This document shows, piece by piece, positions 8,694 through 17,763 of a stretch of DNA of 64,000 nucleotides; the first letter of the stretch is position 1, and each line of letters begins with the position of its first letter. The position numbers and the translations under genes were made by a program. The stretch is from an uncultured Acidobacteriota bacterium. GTDB taxonomy: Bacteria > Acidobacteriota > Terriglobia > Bryobacterales > Bryobacteraceae. The stretch is from the NCBI GenBank assembly GCA_902826685.1, contig CADEFT010000017.1:1-64000 (forward strand). Reading direction: 5' to 3'. The notes under the pieces were generated by a model. That model had not been told where the DNA came from and searched no databases. It saw nothing but the letters and a program-made list of their open reading frames with translations.

Positions 8694-11462
8694 GTGCGAA
8701 CCTCACACTATTCCCTCCGCAGGCAACGAAGTCGCCCGCCTGCCGGGCCTGGGCACACGCCTTGTGCATTCGGCCAGTTCGATAAAATTGGGCAAGTTCT
8801 TCCGAGAGTCGACAGGAAGTTCCAGATGTTGTTCGGTCAGGACAATCGGCGTCTCTCTTTGATCGCGGCCGGAATCCTCCTTCTTGCCACGCCGCAGCCG
8901 TTCGCCGATCCCGCGTCACCGCGGGAGGCCACCGTACAGGAAGCAAAACGTTTGGCCTGGCTCAACAATTGGACCGAGGCCGCCCTTGCTCTTGACCGGC
9001 TCGAAGATTCCGAGCTTCCTGGGGACGAGGCAATCGCGCTGTTTGCCAAAGCGGCGCATATCCGCGGAAACATCGAAGGCATGTCGCTTCCGGCAGCGGC
9101 GGACGAGGTCGCCTCCATGCTGGCTTCAGGTCCCGCGCAGAACGACTCTGAATTGCGTCTCGAACTTCTCGCGATCAAGGGCGATATCGAGTTTCAATAC
9201 GATCTCCGCGCCGCTCAGGCAACGTGGGAAGAGGCCTTACGACTCGCGTCGACCAAAGGTCCACAGCGCTGGGAGTCGCGAGCCGAGGGTGAACTAGGAA
9301 CGATCGCCTTTCTGAACGGCCAGATTCTTGAGGCCGTGAAGCTTGTCTCGGGCGCGCTCTTGAAAGCAGAACTGTCCGGAGATATTGCGGCCCAGATACG
9401 TTATAGGACGGCTCTGGGCGAGGGCCTCGCCCAATTTGGCCGGCCTGCGGACGCCATTCGCTTCTTCGACAAAGCACTCAGTCTTTCCGCTTCCACTCCG
9501 CGCGCATATTTTCCCTTCACTGCTTACATAGGCAAGGCTCGCCTGCTCGCCGCTACAGAGCGCGCAGACGAAGGTCTTCGCATGCTTCACGAAGGGCTGA
9601 AGGAGGCACGCAAGAAGGGCCTCAAGGTGCGTGAGGCGCGAACACTTGCAGTGCTCGGCGAGCTTTCAGCGGTATGCGGGAAGCAAGATGAAGCAGAGGC
9701 GTGGCTGATGGCAGCCGCCGAAGTGGCGCAGAGCGCCGGCTTGGACCGGATCGAAGCGAATGCCAGCAGCACGCTCGCATCCTTGCTGCGGGACACCGGC
9801 AAGACCAGCATGGCGGCAGTTTACGCCGAGCGCAGTGTCGCCGCAGCTCGACATGCTCGCGATCTCTATCATCTTCCTCAAATGATGGCCGTCCTGGCGG
9901 AGATCGAGGCTACCAATGGCAATACCAGGAAATCTGAAGCTACATATGCTCAAGCCACGAATCTCGTCGACGCACTTCTTCGCGACTTCCCACACCCGCG
10001 ACACAAGAACACCCTGATAGGCATGATGGGGCGAGTGTTCCAGGGCCATTTCGAAGTTTCACTCATTGGATTGAATGATTTTGGGAAGGCGTTCCAGATC
10101 CTGGAATCGGCCAAGGCTCGAGGACTTGTGGAGCTGCTCGGCGGATCAAGTGGCGCCCCTCGCACCTCTCCGATATGGGATACGCAACCGGCCCATCAGG
10201 TCGCGGTTCTGCAGCGGAAATTGTCGACCGAGCAGGATCCGAGTCAGCGCGGTCGACTACTTGACCGGCTCTGGGAACTGGAACAGCGGTCATTCCGGGC
10301 TCCCGCGCCATCCGAAGCATTCCAAGCCCCCTCATCGGCTACGCCAGTATCGGTGCAGCACCTACAGTCACAACTGACAAAAGATGAGTTGGTGATCGAG
10401 TACGTTCTCGGTCCTGCGCGATCATTCGCGCTTGCAATCAGCCAGGATCGCACTGCGCATTACGAGTTGAAAAGCCGCCGCGAGATCGAAGTCGCCGTGG
10501 AATCGTACCGTGCATCAGTCCACAGCAAAAGAGGCGGTCGAGCTGAAGCACGAGCGCTCCATCGACTTCTGCTTCAGCCTGTGGTGGTCCTGAGCCAAAG
10601 CAAACGACTCGTGATCATTCCGGACGGCAAACTCAACTTGGTGGCCTTCGCGGGGCTACTCGACTCGAACGAACGCTACGTCGTTGAGGCCCATGTGGTC
10701 TCCTATGCGCCATCGGCAACGGTTTACTGCCTGCTATCGGAACCAACGCGCCCGCGGACTGATCAGCTGGCAATGCTGGGTATCGGCGGGGCTCGCTACT
10801 CTAGTCGCGGTCTCGACGACGGCTCATCGCAGGTCCGCGGATTCGGACTGTTCAGTCCGTCCAGTCCGCCGCGCTGGTCGGCTATCCCACAATCCCTCGC
10901 TGAAGTAACCGATGTCGCAGCGTCGCAGACCGGAAAGACTCTGGTGCTCACTGGAGACAATGCGACAGAAGCAGACTTGAAGCGTCTTTCGCTGTCCCGC
11001 TTTCGGGTACTTCACCTCGCGCTTCATTCCACTATCGACGAGGAGTTTCCAGACCGCTCGGCGCTGGTCCTTACGTCTCGGAAAAATGACAAAGAGGATG
11101 GTCTCCTTCAGGCGCGCGAAATCCTGAGCCTCTATTTGAATGCGGAGTTAGTGACCCTGTCGGCCTGTGATGCCGGAGTTGGCACACTTGAGGGCATCGC
11201 TGGCATGGATAGCCTGGTGCAATCGTTTCTGATGGCCGGTTCTCGAAGCGTAGTGGCAAGCGTCTGGCCCGCGGACGACATCTTCACGGCAGCGCTAATG
11301 CGCAGGTTCTACGCGAATCTTCGGCAGGGATTCGACAAAGCGGAAGCCCTCACGCTCGCAAAACGTGAACTGCTGCGTGTCAACGGGCCGAACACTCCAC
11401 CGTTCTACTGGGCGGGGTTTCGCCTCGTAGGAGATGCGCACGGAACAGTATCAGGAGAGTAA
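8694..11462 (+). CDS. TPR-CHAT protein (caspase-like peptidase family)
   Basis: Up to 922 residues. The GTG at 8694 has a perfect AGGAGG eight bases upstream, so I use it; an ATG at 8826 would give a clean signal peptide (MLFGQDNRRLSLIAAGILLLA) and is the main alternative. Residues about 80-470 are helical TPR repeats (EAALALDRLEDSELPGDEAIAL, AEAWLMAAAEVAQ). The C-terminal CHAT domain is complete: PDGKLNLVAFAGLL, then the His motif RVLHLALHS (H774/H778), then LVTLSACDAGVG with the catalytic Cys at 825, and SVVASVWPADD. A His-Cys dyad is therefore present, so it is probably an active caspase-like peptidase. It sits between the anti-sigma gene and the S41-like gene (2-base gap). Target unknown. 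Confidence 0.88.
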   Translation: MRTSHYSLRRQRSRPPAGPGHTPCAFGQFDKIGQVLPRVDRKFQMLFGQDNRRLSLIAAGILLLATPQPFADPASPREATVQEAKRLAWLNNWTEAALALDRLEDSELPGDEAIALFAKAAHIRGNIEGMSLPAAADEVASMLASGPAQNDSELRLELLAIKGDIEFQYDLRAAQATWEEALRLASTKGPQRWESRAEGELGTIAFLNGQILEAVKLVSGALLKAELSGDIAAQIRYRTALGEGLAQFGRPADAIRFFDKALSLSASTPRAYFPFTAYIGKARLLAATERADEGLRMLHEGLKEARKKGLKVREARTLAVLGELSAVCGKQDEAEAWLMAAAEVAQSAGLDRIEANASSTLASLLRDTGKTSMAAVYAERSVAAARHARDLYHLPQMMAVLAEIEATNGNTRKSEATYAQATNLVDALLRDFPHPRHKNTLIGMMGRVFQGHFEVSLIGLNDFGKAFQILESAKARGLVELLGGSSGAPRTSPIWDTQPAHQVAVLQRKLSTEQDPSQRGRLLDRLWELEQRSFRAPAPSEAFQAPSSATPVSVQHLQSQLTKDELVIEYVLGPARSFALAISQDRTAHYELKSRREIEVAVESYRASVHSKRGGRAEARALHRLLLQPVVVLSQSKRLVIIPDGKLNLVAFAGLLDSNERYVVEAHVVSYAPSATVYCLLSEPTRPRTDQLAMLGIGGARYSSRGLDDGSSQVRGFGLFSPSSPPRWSAIPQSLAEVTDVAASQTGKTLVLTGDNATEADLKRLSLSRFRVLHLALHSTIDEEFPDRSALVLTSRKNDKEDGLLQAREILSLYLNAELVTLSACDAGVGTLEGIAGMDSLVQSFLMAGSRSVVASVWPADDIFTAALMRRFYANLRQGFDKAEALTLAKRELLRVNGPNTPPFYWAGFRLVGDAHGTVSGE

Positions 11463-11464
11463 CG

Positions 11465-12484
11465 ATGACAAGTATTTCTATGCCTGACCGCGATGCAATC
11501 GTTTCAAAAGTGATCGAGACAGTGGAGTCGAAGCATTTCGACCCTCGGTTTGACAAGGGTCGATGGAGGTCCACAGTCGGGACGGAGCGCGCTCGTATCG
11601 TTGACGGGGTCAGCGTATCTGCATTCGCGCAAACCCTCGACGAGTTGGTGCGTTCATTCGGAACACCTGATGCCGGCTTCTTCCACGAGAGCAGTCGCAA
11701 GAAGGTTCCGAAGGGTCTGGCCGCACGTTTCCAATATTGCCAGCCGAACGAATGTTCCCCCGCGTTCACGCAGCCATCCGAGGCAGGGGACGTGATGATC
11801 TCGAAAGTAGCTGACGGTGTCGGCTGGCTGAAGGTGACTAAGTTTCCCGGCGCCATTGGCATCGACATCGCCAAGCAGATTGACCACGCCGTTCACGAAT
11901 TGGCCGGATGCGAAAGGCTGATCATTGACCTCCGCGGCAATGCGGGAGGAGGACTGGCATTTCTGCGAGTCATGAGTTACCTGACGCCGGAACGTGTTCC
12001 TGTCGGATACAGCGTCACTCGCGCGCGTGCGGAAACGAACTACTCCAAAGATACCCTTGCGATCTTCAACCACATTCCGTCGCAAAAGGCCGCCCTGATC
12101 TGGCTCGCACTCAAGTTCGGATTCCGCGACGATTCCGTGAGCATCGTTACCGAGGGTCTTGGCGCAAAGCCGTTTCACGGCAGAGTCGCGCTTCTCGTGG
12201 ATGAGAGCACAACCGGCGCCGGCGAGCGGATCGCCGCGTTCGCGCAAGAACGCAAGTTGGCGCCCGTAGTGGGTGCGCGCACCGCCGGCAGGCTCATCTG
12301 TTGCAGTGTCTACAAAGTAGGGCACGGCTACTTTGTTCGGATTCCTGCAAGGGCTTGGTACACGTGGAGCGGCGAACTCCTGGAAGAGAAAGGCGTCGTC
12401 CCAGACTACGCAGTCCCTAAGGGACATCAGCAGACGGCTGATGTCCAACTGGATCAGGCAGTTGATGTTGTCCGTAGTTTGTGA
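11465..12484 (+). CDS. S41-family peptidase-like protein lacking the catalytic serine
   Basis: 339 residues, two bases after the CHAT stop. The S41 core is recognisable: GVGWLKVTKFPG, LIIDLRGNAGGGL, then VALLVDESTTGAGERIAAFAQE and VVGARTAGRLI. In active S41 enzymes the last block reads SAS-A-E, with the second serine as nucleophile; here the aligned position is Gly251 (TTGAGE), and the usual lysine segment is GARTAG. It lacks a PDZ domain and any obvious signal peptide. It may be a non-catalytic binder, or its alignment may hide a shifted serine (S248). Its coupling to the CHAT gene suggests a functional pair. Confidence 0.82.
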   Translation: MTSISMPDRDAIVSKVIETVESKHFDPRFDKGRWRSTVGTERARIVDGVSVSAFAQTLDELVRSFGTPDAGFFHESSRKKVPKGLAARFQYCQPNECSPAFTQPSEAGDVMISKVADGVGWLKVTKFPGAIGIDIAKQIDHAVHELAGCERLIIDLRGNAGGGLAFLRVMSYLTPERVPVGYSVTRARAETNYSKDTLAIFNHIPSQKAALIWLALKFGFRDDSVSIVTEGLGAKPFHGRVALLVDESTTGAGERIAAFAQERKLAPVVGARTAGRLICCSVYKVGHGYFVRIPARAWYTWSGELLEEKGVVPDYAVPKGHQQTADVQLDQAVDVVRSL

Positions 12485-12571
12485 AGTCTCAGAAACGGCA
12501 AATGCTGTTCTCGGGTTCCATGAGTAGGCTACCGACTGGAGGCAGTGAACAAAGAATATCGGAGGTGCAAC

Positions 12572-15418
12572 GTGAAGCTAGCGATTGTCCGGACTATCGT
12601 TTGGCAGGCACTGATCAGCGCGACCGCCTATGGGCAAACGGCCGCGATTAACGCAGAGTTGATTGGAAACGTGCTCGATCCGAGCGGCGTACCGATTGCG
12701 AACGCAACAGTTATAGCCGCGAATGCGGACACGGGTTATCAGCGGACCACCGCAACCACTTCGACTGGCTTGTACCGGTTGCCCGTGCTACCGCTCGGCC
12801 AATACTTGTTAACGATTGAGGCAGAGGGCTTCGCCCGTCACGAGCAGAGCGGGATCGTGTTGAGTGCCGGCTCCACAGCAACGATCAATGTCAAATTGCA
12901 GCTCAAGAGCGTCACAACCGAAGTGTTGGTGTCGTCGGCTGCCCCGATCGTGGATCCCGCGCGTACGGATCAGGGCAGCACATTGTCCTCCAACGCCGTA
13001 CTGAATCTGCCGTTGGTTTCGCGCAATCCCTTCAACTTCATCCTTCAGCAGCCCAATGTAAGCGGTCGCGCAAACACCGAGTTCGGTGTGCCTCGGAAGG
13101 TGAATGCCAACGGCTTCAACGGCCGAATCAACTACCAGCTCGATGGAAGCAATAACGTTCAGAGCGACCGCGCCGGCATTCGCCTGCTCCCGATCTCCCA
13201 AACATGGATTCAGGAGGTGCAGGCCGTGAACAACGGATTCGCTCCGGAATTCGGGAATACCGTAGGCACGCTTTTCAATACGATCACGCGCTCCGGCGCG
13301 AACGAGTTGCATGGCGAGGCCGCCTACCTGTTCCGGCGTACTCCGATGAGCGCCCGTCCCGCATTGATTCCAGTGAACCAGCCGACGCCGGACGTCAATG
13401 TCGATTCGGTGTTTGCCGACGCTGGTGGCCGGCTCGTCAAGGATCGCGTTTTCTTCTTTGGCGGCTATGAGCACGTTAAGCGGGATCTGCCGGTGCCGGT
13501 CACTGTCCCACCATCCACGCTCGCCCAACTTGGCCTACCCGCCAACTTCTCCAATGCCATTCCATTCAGCCAGAACGTGACTTTCTTCATCGGCAAAGTG
13601 GATTTGCAGTTAACATCGAGCCACCGGCTGTCGCTCCGGCACAACGGACACCGGAATGACTCTCCGTACAACAGTTCTGTCATCGGCGGTCAGTTTCTGG
13701 TGGACCGCACCTACAAGTTCGTCGACCGATCTCACGCTGGCGCGGTGCAGTTTGTGAGCGTGTTCTCGCCGAACGCCGTGAACGAACTCAGATTCCAAAT
13801 GCCCTTCCGACGCCAATCCCAAAACCGGTTCGAGGCTACCGGCTCCGGACCGGCGATTGCCATCCCGGGCTTGGCCAACTTCGGCAATTCGCTAGACGTT
13901 GGATTTCGATTTGAGGAGGCAACGCCGGAGGTGAATGAAAACTTCAGCTACAACTTGGCCAATCACGCTCTCAAGTTTGGCGGTAGCATCCGGACCATAC
14001 GCGATACCCAAGTGCAGGCCACCGCCGCCCTCTACACGTTTCCGAACATCGCGGCGTACGTCGCGGCCAGGGATGGGCTGAATACACGAACGTACGCGAG
14101 CTTCATTCAGACCGTAGGGGAGCCATCGTTGCAATACAACTCGCTCTTTAGCGGCTTCTACGCGCAGGACACTTGGAAGCCGCGAGCGAACATCACGATG
14201 ACGTATGGCGTGCGCTATGACGTTTACCGGCCCCCCAGTGCAAACGAAAACTCACCCTTCGAGTATTCCCGCAGATTCCGTACGGACAAGAACAACGTCG
14301 CGCCACGCCTGGGCATTGCAGTCGGTTTCGGCAAGACGGTAGTTAGGGCGAGCGGCGGCATATTCTACGATCCGTTTCAGACCGATCTCTATCGCCGAGC
14401 CCTTCTGAACAACGGAACTCCAGCATACTTTGCGATCAGCGCAACTCCGCAGTTGCCGTTTGCGCCGCCGTTCCCCACCGTCCTCCCTGGCGTGCCGCAG
14501 GGCCTTCCGTCCTTGGTGCAGGACATAACGACAGTGAGCCCGGATTTCGCAAACCTGTATTCCGCGAACGCGAACGTGTCGATTACGCAAGAGATTGCCA
14601 GAGACCTGGCGCTCACGGCCACGTATCTGCTCACACGAGGCAACCGTCTACCGGTGATGCGGAACATCAACCTCGTGCCGTCTGGGCAACAATTGGCCGA
14701 CGGCCGACCGATTTTCGGTTCCGGACGCGTCTTCCCCGGCTTCGGAAACATTGTCGCCGCGGAGTCGGTCGGCCAATCGGTGTACAACGGCCTGAACCTT
14801 ACTCTGACTAAACGCTTCTCGCGGGGCTTCGAGATGTTTGCGACCTACACCTGGTCCCATGCCATCGATGACGCGCCGGAACAGAACAACATCGACAGCC
14901 CGAATTTCCTTCTGTCAGATCCGACTAACCGCCGTCGGGATCGCGGCAATTCGCTGACGGATCGCCGCCATGCGTTTAACGGCAATCTCGTTTACCGGCC
15001 GGTGGTTGAGACTGGCAATAGGGTAGTCAGATACCTGGTAAACGACAATCTCTTCGCGGTGATCGCCACGATTCAGAGCGGCGATGTGTTCAACATGGGC
15101 AGCAATCGCGTGTTGAATGGCGATCCTCTGACGACGAGCGCCTTCCAGCGTCCGTTGTTCATCGGTCGAAACACCCTTCGTGCTCCTCGCACATCGGAGT
15201 TCAACATTCGCTACTCGCGGCTGTTCCCCATAGGGGAGCGCTTGAAGCTGGAGTTCATTGCGGAATCGACCAACGTTTTCAACCGCACAAACGTAGTCGG
15301 CATGAATAGCACCGCTAACGTCGATGCGGCAGGGAATGTTGTCGCGTGGCCCGAATTGAACTGGACCGCGGCCCTGGATCAGCGACTCCTGCAACTCGGC
15401 TTCCGGTTCACATTCTGA
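12572..15418 (+). CDS. Oar-like TonB-dependent receptor with Cna-B/CarbopepD domain
   Basis: 948 residues from GTG 12572, chosen because GGAGGT lies five bases upstream and the result is a clean signal peptide (MKLAIVRTIVWQALISATAYGQ). Residues about 30-110 form a carboxypeptidase-regulatory/Cna-B-like domain (ELIGNVLDPSGVPIANATV, TGLYRLPVLPLGQYLLTIEA). A plug region follows (NLPLVSRNPFNFI, INYQLDGSNN), then a long beta-barrel ending in the aromatic outer-membrane motif LLQLGFRFTF. Such proteins are numerous in Acidobacteriota and are thought to take up large oligomeric substrates or act as adhesins. It appears to be the last gene of the sigma/CHAT operon; an 87-base gap precedes it. Confidence 0.9.
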   Translation: MKLAIVRTIVWQALISATAYGQTAAINAELIGNVLDPSGVPIANATVIAANADTGYQRTTATTSTGLYRLPVLPLGQYLLTIEAEGFARHEQSGIVLSAGSTATINVKLQLKSVTTEVLVSSAAPIVDPARTDQGSTLSSNAVLNLPLVSRNPFNFILQQPNVSGRANTEFGVPRKVNANGFNGRINYQLDGSNNVQSDRAGIRLLPISQTWIQEVQAVNNGFAPEFGNTVGTLFNTITRSGANELHGEAAYLFRRTPMSARPALIPVNQPTPDVNVDSVFADAGGRLVKDRVFFFGGYEHVKRDLPVPVTVPPSTLAQLGLPANFSNAIPFSQNVTFFIGKVDLQLTSSHRLSLRHNGHRNDSPYNSSVIGGQFLVDRTYKFVDRSHAGAVQFVSVFSPNAVNELRFQMPFRRQSQNRFEATGSGPAIAIPGLANFGNSLDVGFRFEEATPEVNENFSYNLANHALKFGGSIRTIRDTQVQATAALYTFPNIAAYVAARDGLNTRTYASFIQTVGEPSLQYNSLFSGFYAQDTWKPRANITMTYGVRYDVYRPPSANENSPFEYSRRFRTDKNNVAPRLGIAVGFGKTVVRASGGIFYDPFQTDLYRRALLNNGTPAYFAISATPQLPFAPPFPTVLPGVPQGLPSLVQDITTVSPDFANLYSANANVSITQEIARDLALTATYLLTRGNRLPVMRNINLVPSGQQLADGRPIFGSGRVFPGFGNIVAAESVGQSVYNGLNLTLTKRFSRGFEMFATYTWSHAIDDAPEQNNIDSPNFLLSDPTNRRRDRGNSLTDRRHAFNGNLVYRPVVETGNRVVRYLVNDNLFAVIATIQSGDVFNMGSNRVLNGDPLTTSAFQRPLFIGRNTLRAPRTSEFNIRYSRLFPIGERLKLEFIAESTNVFNRTNVVGMNSTANVDAAGNVVAWPELNWTAALDQRLLQLGFRFTF

Positions 15419-15438
15419 AGGTGCAAGGGCACCCTTCA
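15417..15438. terminator. Hairpin between convergent receptor and methyltransferase genes
   Basis: GAAGGTGC (15417-15424) pairs with GCACCCTTC (about 15429-15437) around a 4-base loop with one bulge. It starts within the receptor stop codon and ends in the methyltransferase stop region, so it could serve both strands. There is no U-tract, hence modest confidence. Confidence 0.45.
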
Positions 15439-16032
15439 AACACTGGCTTGGATGACATGCACCATGCCAAGACATTCACGCGTAGCAGCGCTCGGTAGCA
15501 AGCCGGCCTTCCGCAAATTGTCGAGGGGTTCGCGATTCCACCAGCAGCCTAGATGGGCTGCCCACCTGTGAGCATGGTGATCTTGCCAGCCAGCGAGGGC
15601 GGCGCGATTGCTGCGGCCATGTTCGAGCAGCAGGACAGTGCCTCCAGGCCGGCATACCCTCCGCATCTCGCGCAGTGCCTCTACAGGGTTGAGGAATGTG
15701 CAGGTACCAAGCGCAGAGACGACAGTGTCGAATGAGCCGTCTTGGAACGCGAGGTGTTCGGCGTCCATTACGACGACCTTGCGGGCGCCCCGAATGCGTG
15801 CCCTGAGGAGCATGCCTGGGCTGAGATCGACGGCTGTGACGTCAAGGTGCCTTGGGTAGTGAACCAGATTCAGTCCGGAACCGGCGGCAACTTCGAGAAC
15901 CCGGCCCTCGGCTGATTTCAGCAAGCCCGAGCGAAGGCGGCTGAATACCAGGGCCTCCAGCGCCAGCGTGCCGAGGTCGTACCACCGCGACGCGCGGTCC
16001 CATTTCTTCTGCAGATCCAGCAACGAAGCCAT
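15436..16032 (-). CDS. Class I SAM-dependent methyltransferase
   Basis: 198 residues from ATG 16032 (MASLLDLQKKWDRASRWYD); the frame opens at 16125 and a longer start cannot be excluded. Motif I is clear (VLEVAAGSGLNL), motif II acidic position VTAVDLSPGML, then VVVMDAEHLAFQDGSFDTVVSALGTCTF, as in UbiE/Methyltransf_11 enzymes, and the post-motif CRPGGTVLLLEHGRS. The substrate is probably a small lipid or quinone-like molecule by family analogy, but nothing nearby fixes it. The proximal neighbours are the receptor (convergent) and the excisionase-like gene (divergent). Confidence 0.9.
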   Translation of the reverse strand: MASLLDLQKKWDRASRWYDLGTLALEALVFSRLRSGLLKSAEGRVLEVAAGSGLNLVHYPRHLDVTAVDLSPGMLLRARIRGARKVVVMDAEHLAFQDGSFDTVVSALGTCTFLNPVEALREMRRVCRPGGTVLLLEHGRSNRAALAGWQDHHAHRWAAHLGCWWNREPLDNLRKAGLLPSAATRECLGMVHVIQASV

Positions 16033-16169
16033 AGGGATGAAACGCTTCTTTTCATGGTAGGTCAACAACCAACTTCTTCGTGAATCGGAGTTGAGCCCAA
16101 GACTGCGGGCAGTAAGGAGCGCCAAGCCAACTCATTTTGTGGAATTCAAAAGATGCCTTACAAAAGGGC

Positions 16170-16427
16170 ATGAGACAACACCTCCCCCAAATCACTCCCG
16201 GCCATGAAAGGCCGCCAGATGTCGCCCTTGCTCGCGAAGAGCTTCCGCTTACCGTTCGGGAGGCGGCGGCCTACCTCGGCATCAGTGTTCAAACGGTGTA
16301 TCTTTGGGTTGAGCGAAAGCAGATTCCCCATCTCCGCGTGATGGGCCGAAGCATTCGGTTCCTGAAATCGGATCTCGAGCCCTTCCGCGCAAGCTTCAAG
16401 CAGGAGGTGGGAAATGGCGAGACCTAG
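16170..16427 (+). CDS. Excisionase-like HTH protein
   Basis: 85 residues from ATG 16170 (TTG 16137 is possible upstream). It is almost entirely a MerR/Xis-type HTH_17 domain: LTVREAAAYLGISVQTVYLWVERKQIPHLRV followed by the wing SIRFLKSDLEPF. Its last 14 bases overlap the integrase start, the typical xis-int layout. It most likely directs excision or helps the recombinase bind its arm sites. Confidence 0.85.
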   Translation: MRQHLPQITPGHERPPDVALAREELPLTVREAAAYLGISVQTVYLWVERKQIPHLRVMGRSIRFLKSDLEPFRASFKQEVGNGET

Positions 16428-17577
16428 GAAACATGATGGAAGTCTCTTTAGAAGGGAGGAATCGAAAGTCTGGTGGATGGTGTACCGGGACCGAGCCGGT
16501 CAACGCCAGCGAGAATCGACGAATACAGAAAATTGGGATGAGGCTCAGCGCCGTCTGCGAGAACGGTTGCAAGCCAGAGACGGCAATACACTGCCGCTTC
16601 TCCGTAAGGGCGAGCAGATTGCCTTCTCGCAATGGTCGGAGTATTTCTTGGGAGCATTTTCGAAACCGCCGATTCGAGCGGCGAAGACGCATCTCTCCTA
16701 CTGTCGTGTTGCGAAACATCTCAATGCCGGGTTTGGGGAACAGCTCTTGGTGAATCTGACCGCGGAGGTGATTGAAGACTATCTGCGCCATCGTCTGGAG
16801 CAGCGGGTTGAGATCGCCACGTCGGATGGAAAGGTCGCTAAAGGATTGGTCAAGCCGAGCACCGTACATCAAGAGTTTCGAGTTCTGCGGCGGATGCTGA
16901 ACGTTGCAGTTCGCAAGAAGATGCTGGTGGCCAACCCGTGCGCCGGGGTGGAGTTCCCGGTGCGGGTGAAAGGTCTGTTCCGACCTCACTACATGACGTG
17001 GTCGGAGCAGATGATTATCGAAGGCCACTCGCCGCAGTACCTTCGCAACGTGATTCGCATCATCACGGAGACGGGATTGCGGGTCTATAAGGAGTTGGCG
17101 TGCATGAAGAAGGAGGACGTGGATCTGGACAACGCAATGGTTTGGATCGCGGATTCCAAGACGGCGACGGGGGTTGCGGAGGTGCCATTGACCGATTTGG
17201 CGGTCGAGGCGTTCCGTAGCCAGATTTCGGTCGCGGGTCCGGGCGTGTTCCTATTTCCCAATCCCGACAACCCGTCCGGGCATCAGGCCAGCTTCAAGAA
17301 GGTTTGGGCTACGACGCTACGCAAAGCTAGCGTGGTGTACTTCCGGATTTATGATCTCCGGTCCACGTACGCCACCCGGCTAAGCGCCGGAGGGGTAGCG
17401 GACGAATGGGTGACGCAGCTGCTCCGGCAGGGCGACGCCAAAGTGTTCAAGAAGTATTCGCAGATGAAGTTGCAGATGAAGCGGGAAGCCCTGGAGAAGC
17501 TAAACCGCAAAGCCAACGACACGAAGAGCCGCAAACCCGGCGACAAGAAGAGTTCTGACACAGGAGAGGACGCGTGA
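16414..17577 (+). CDS. Tyrosine recombinase/site-specific integrase
   Basis: 387 residues. An N-terminal arm-binding-like stretch (FRREESKVWWMVYRDRAGQR) precedes a SAM-like core-binding domain (residues about 70-170) and the catalytic domain. Catalytic positions visible are Arg223 (ETGLRVYKEL), Arg316 in YDLRSTYATR, and nucleophile Tyr348 (FKKYSQ). The usual box-II His is Tyr313, and the usual LLGH is LLRQ, so two secondary active-site positions differ from lambda Int. The gene lies about 95 bases from the 3' end of tRNA-Thr, as expected for an integrase using that tRNA as its attachment site. Confidence 0.93.
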   Translation: MARPRKHDGSLFRREESKVWWMVYRDRAGQRQRESTNTENWDEAQRRLRERLQARDGNTLPLLRKGEQIAFSQWSEYFLGAFSKPPIRAAKTHLSYCRVAKHLNAGFGEQLLVNLTAEVIEDYLRHRLEQRVEIATSDGKVAKGLVKPSTVHQEFRVLRRMLNVAVRKKMLVANPCAGVEFPVRVKGLFRPHYMTWSEQMIIEGHSPQYLRNVIRIITETGLRVYKELACMKKEDVDLDNAMVWIADSKTATGVAEVPLTDLAVEAFRSQISVAGPGVFLFPNPDNPSGHQASFKKVWATTLRKASVVYFRIYDLRSTYATRLSAGGVADEWVTQLLRQGDAKVFKKYSQMKLQMKREALEKLNRKANDTKSRKPGDKKSSDTGEDA

Positions 17578-17671
17578 AGGGGTTTTGACACAGTTTTGGC
17601 ACAGTTGGAGCCAAAGTGGAGGGGTTCAGAGCTGGGCGCTGTTTTGAAGTGCTTTGTTTTCAGGAAGTTTT

Positions 17672-17747
17672 TGGAGCCACCCGCCGGGATCGAACCGGCG
17701 ACCTGCTGATTACGAATCAGCCGCTCTACCAACTGAGCTAGGGTGGC
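17672..17747 (-). tRNA. tRNA-Thr (anticodon CGT)
   Basis: The reverse strand folds as a complete cloverleaf: acceptor GCCACCC/GGGTGGC, D-arm with AGCTCAGTTGGTAGAGC, anticodon stem GCTGA/TCAGC with loop TTCGTAA (anticodon CGT, reading ACG), and T-arm GCCGGTTCGATCCCGGC. CCA is encoded at 17672-17674. Its 3' end faces the integrase, so its 3' half is the likely attB. Confidence 0.97.
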
Positions 17748-17763
17748 CCGCCCCCAAATTATC

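Larger units (their letters stand above)
1..17671. mobile_element. Putative genomic island, right end at tRNA-Thr
   Basis: A xis-int pair ends about 95 bases from the 3' end of a tRNA gene, and everything to the left looks less GC-rich and less tightly packed than the genes to the right. The cargo (MoxR ATPase, repeat array, HTH protein, regulated permease, sigma/CHAT operon, methyltransferase) is accessory in character. The left end is outside the window or unrecognised: I found no second copy of the tRNA 3' sequence. The island is inferred, not shown. Confidence 0.45.
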
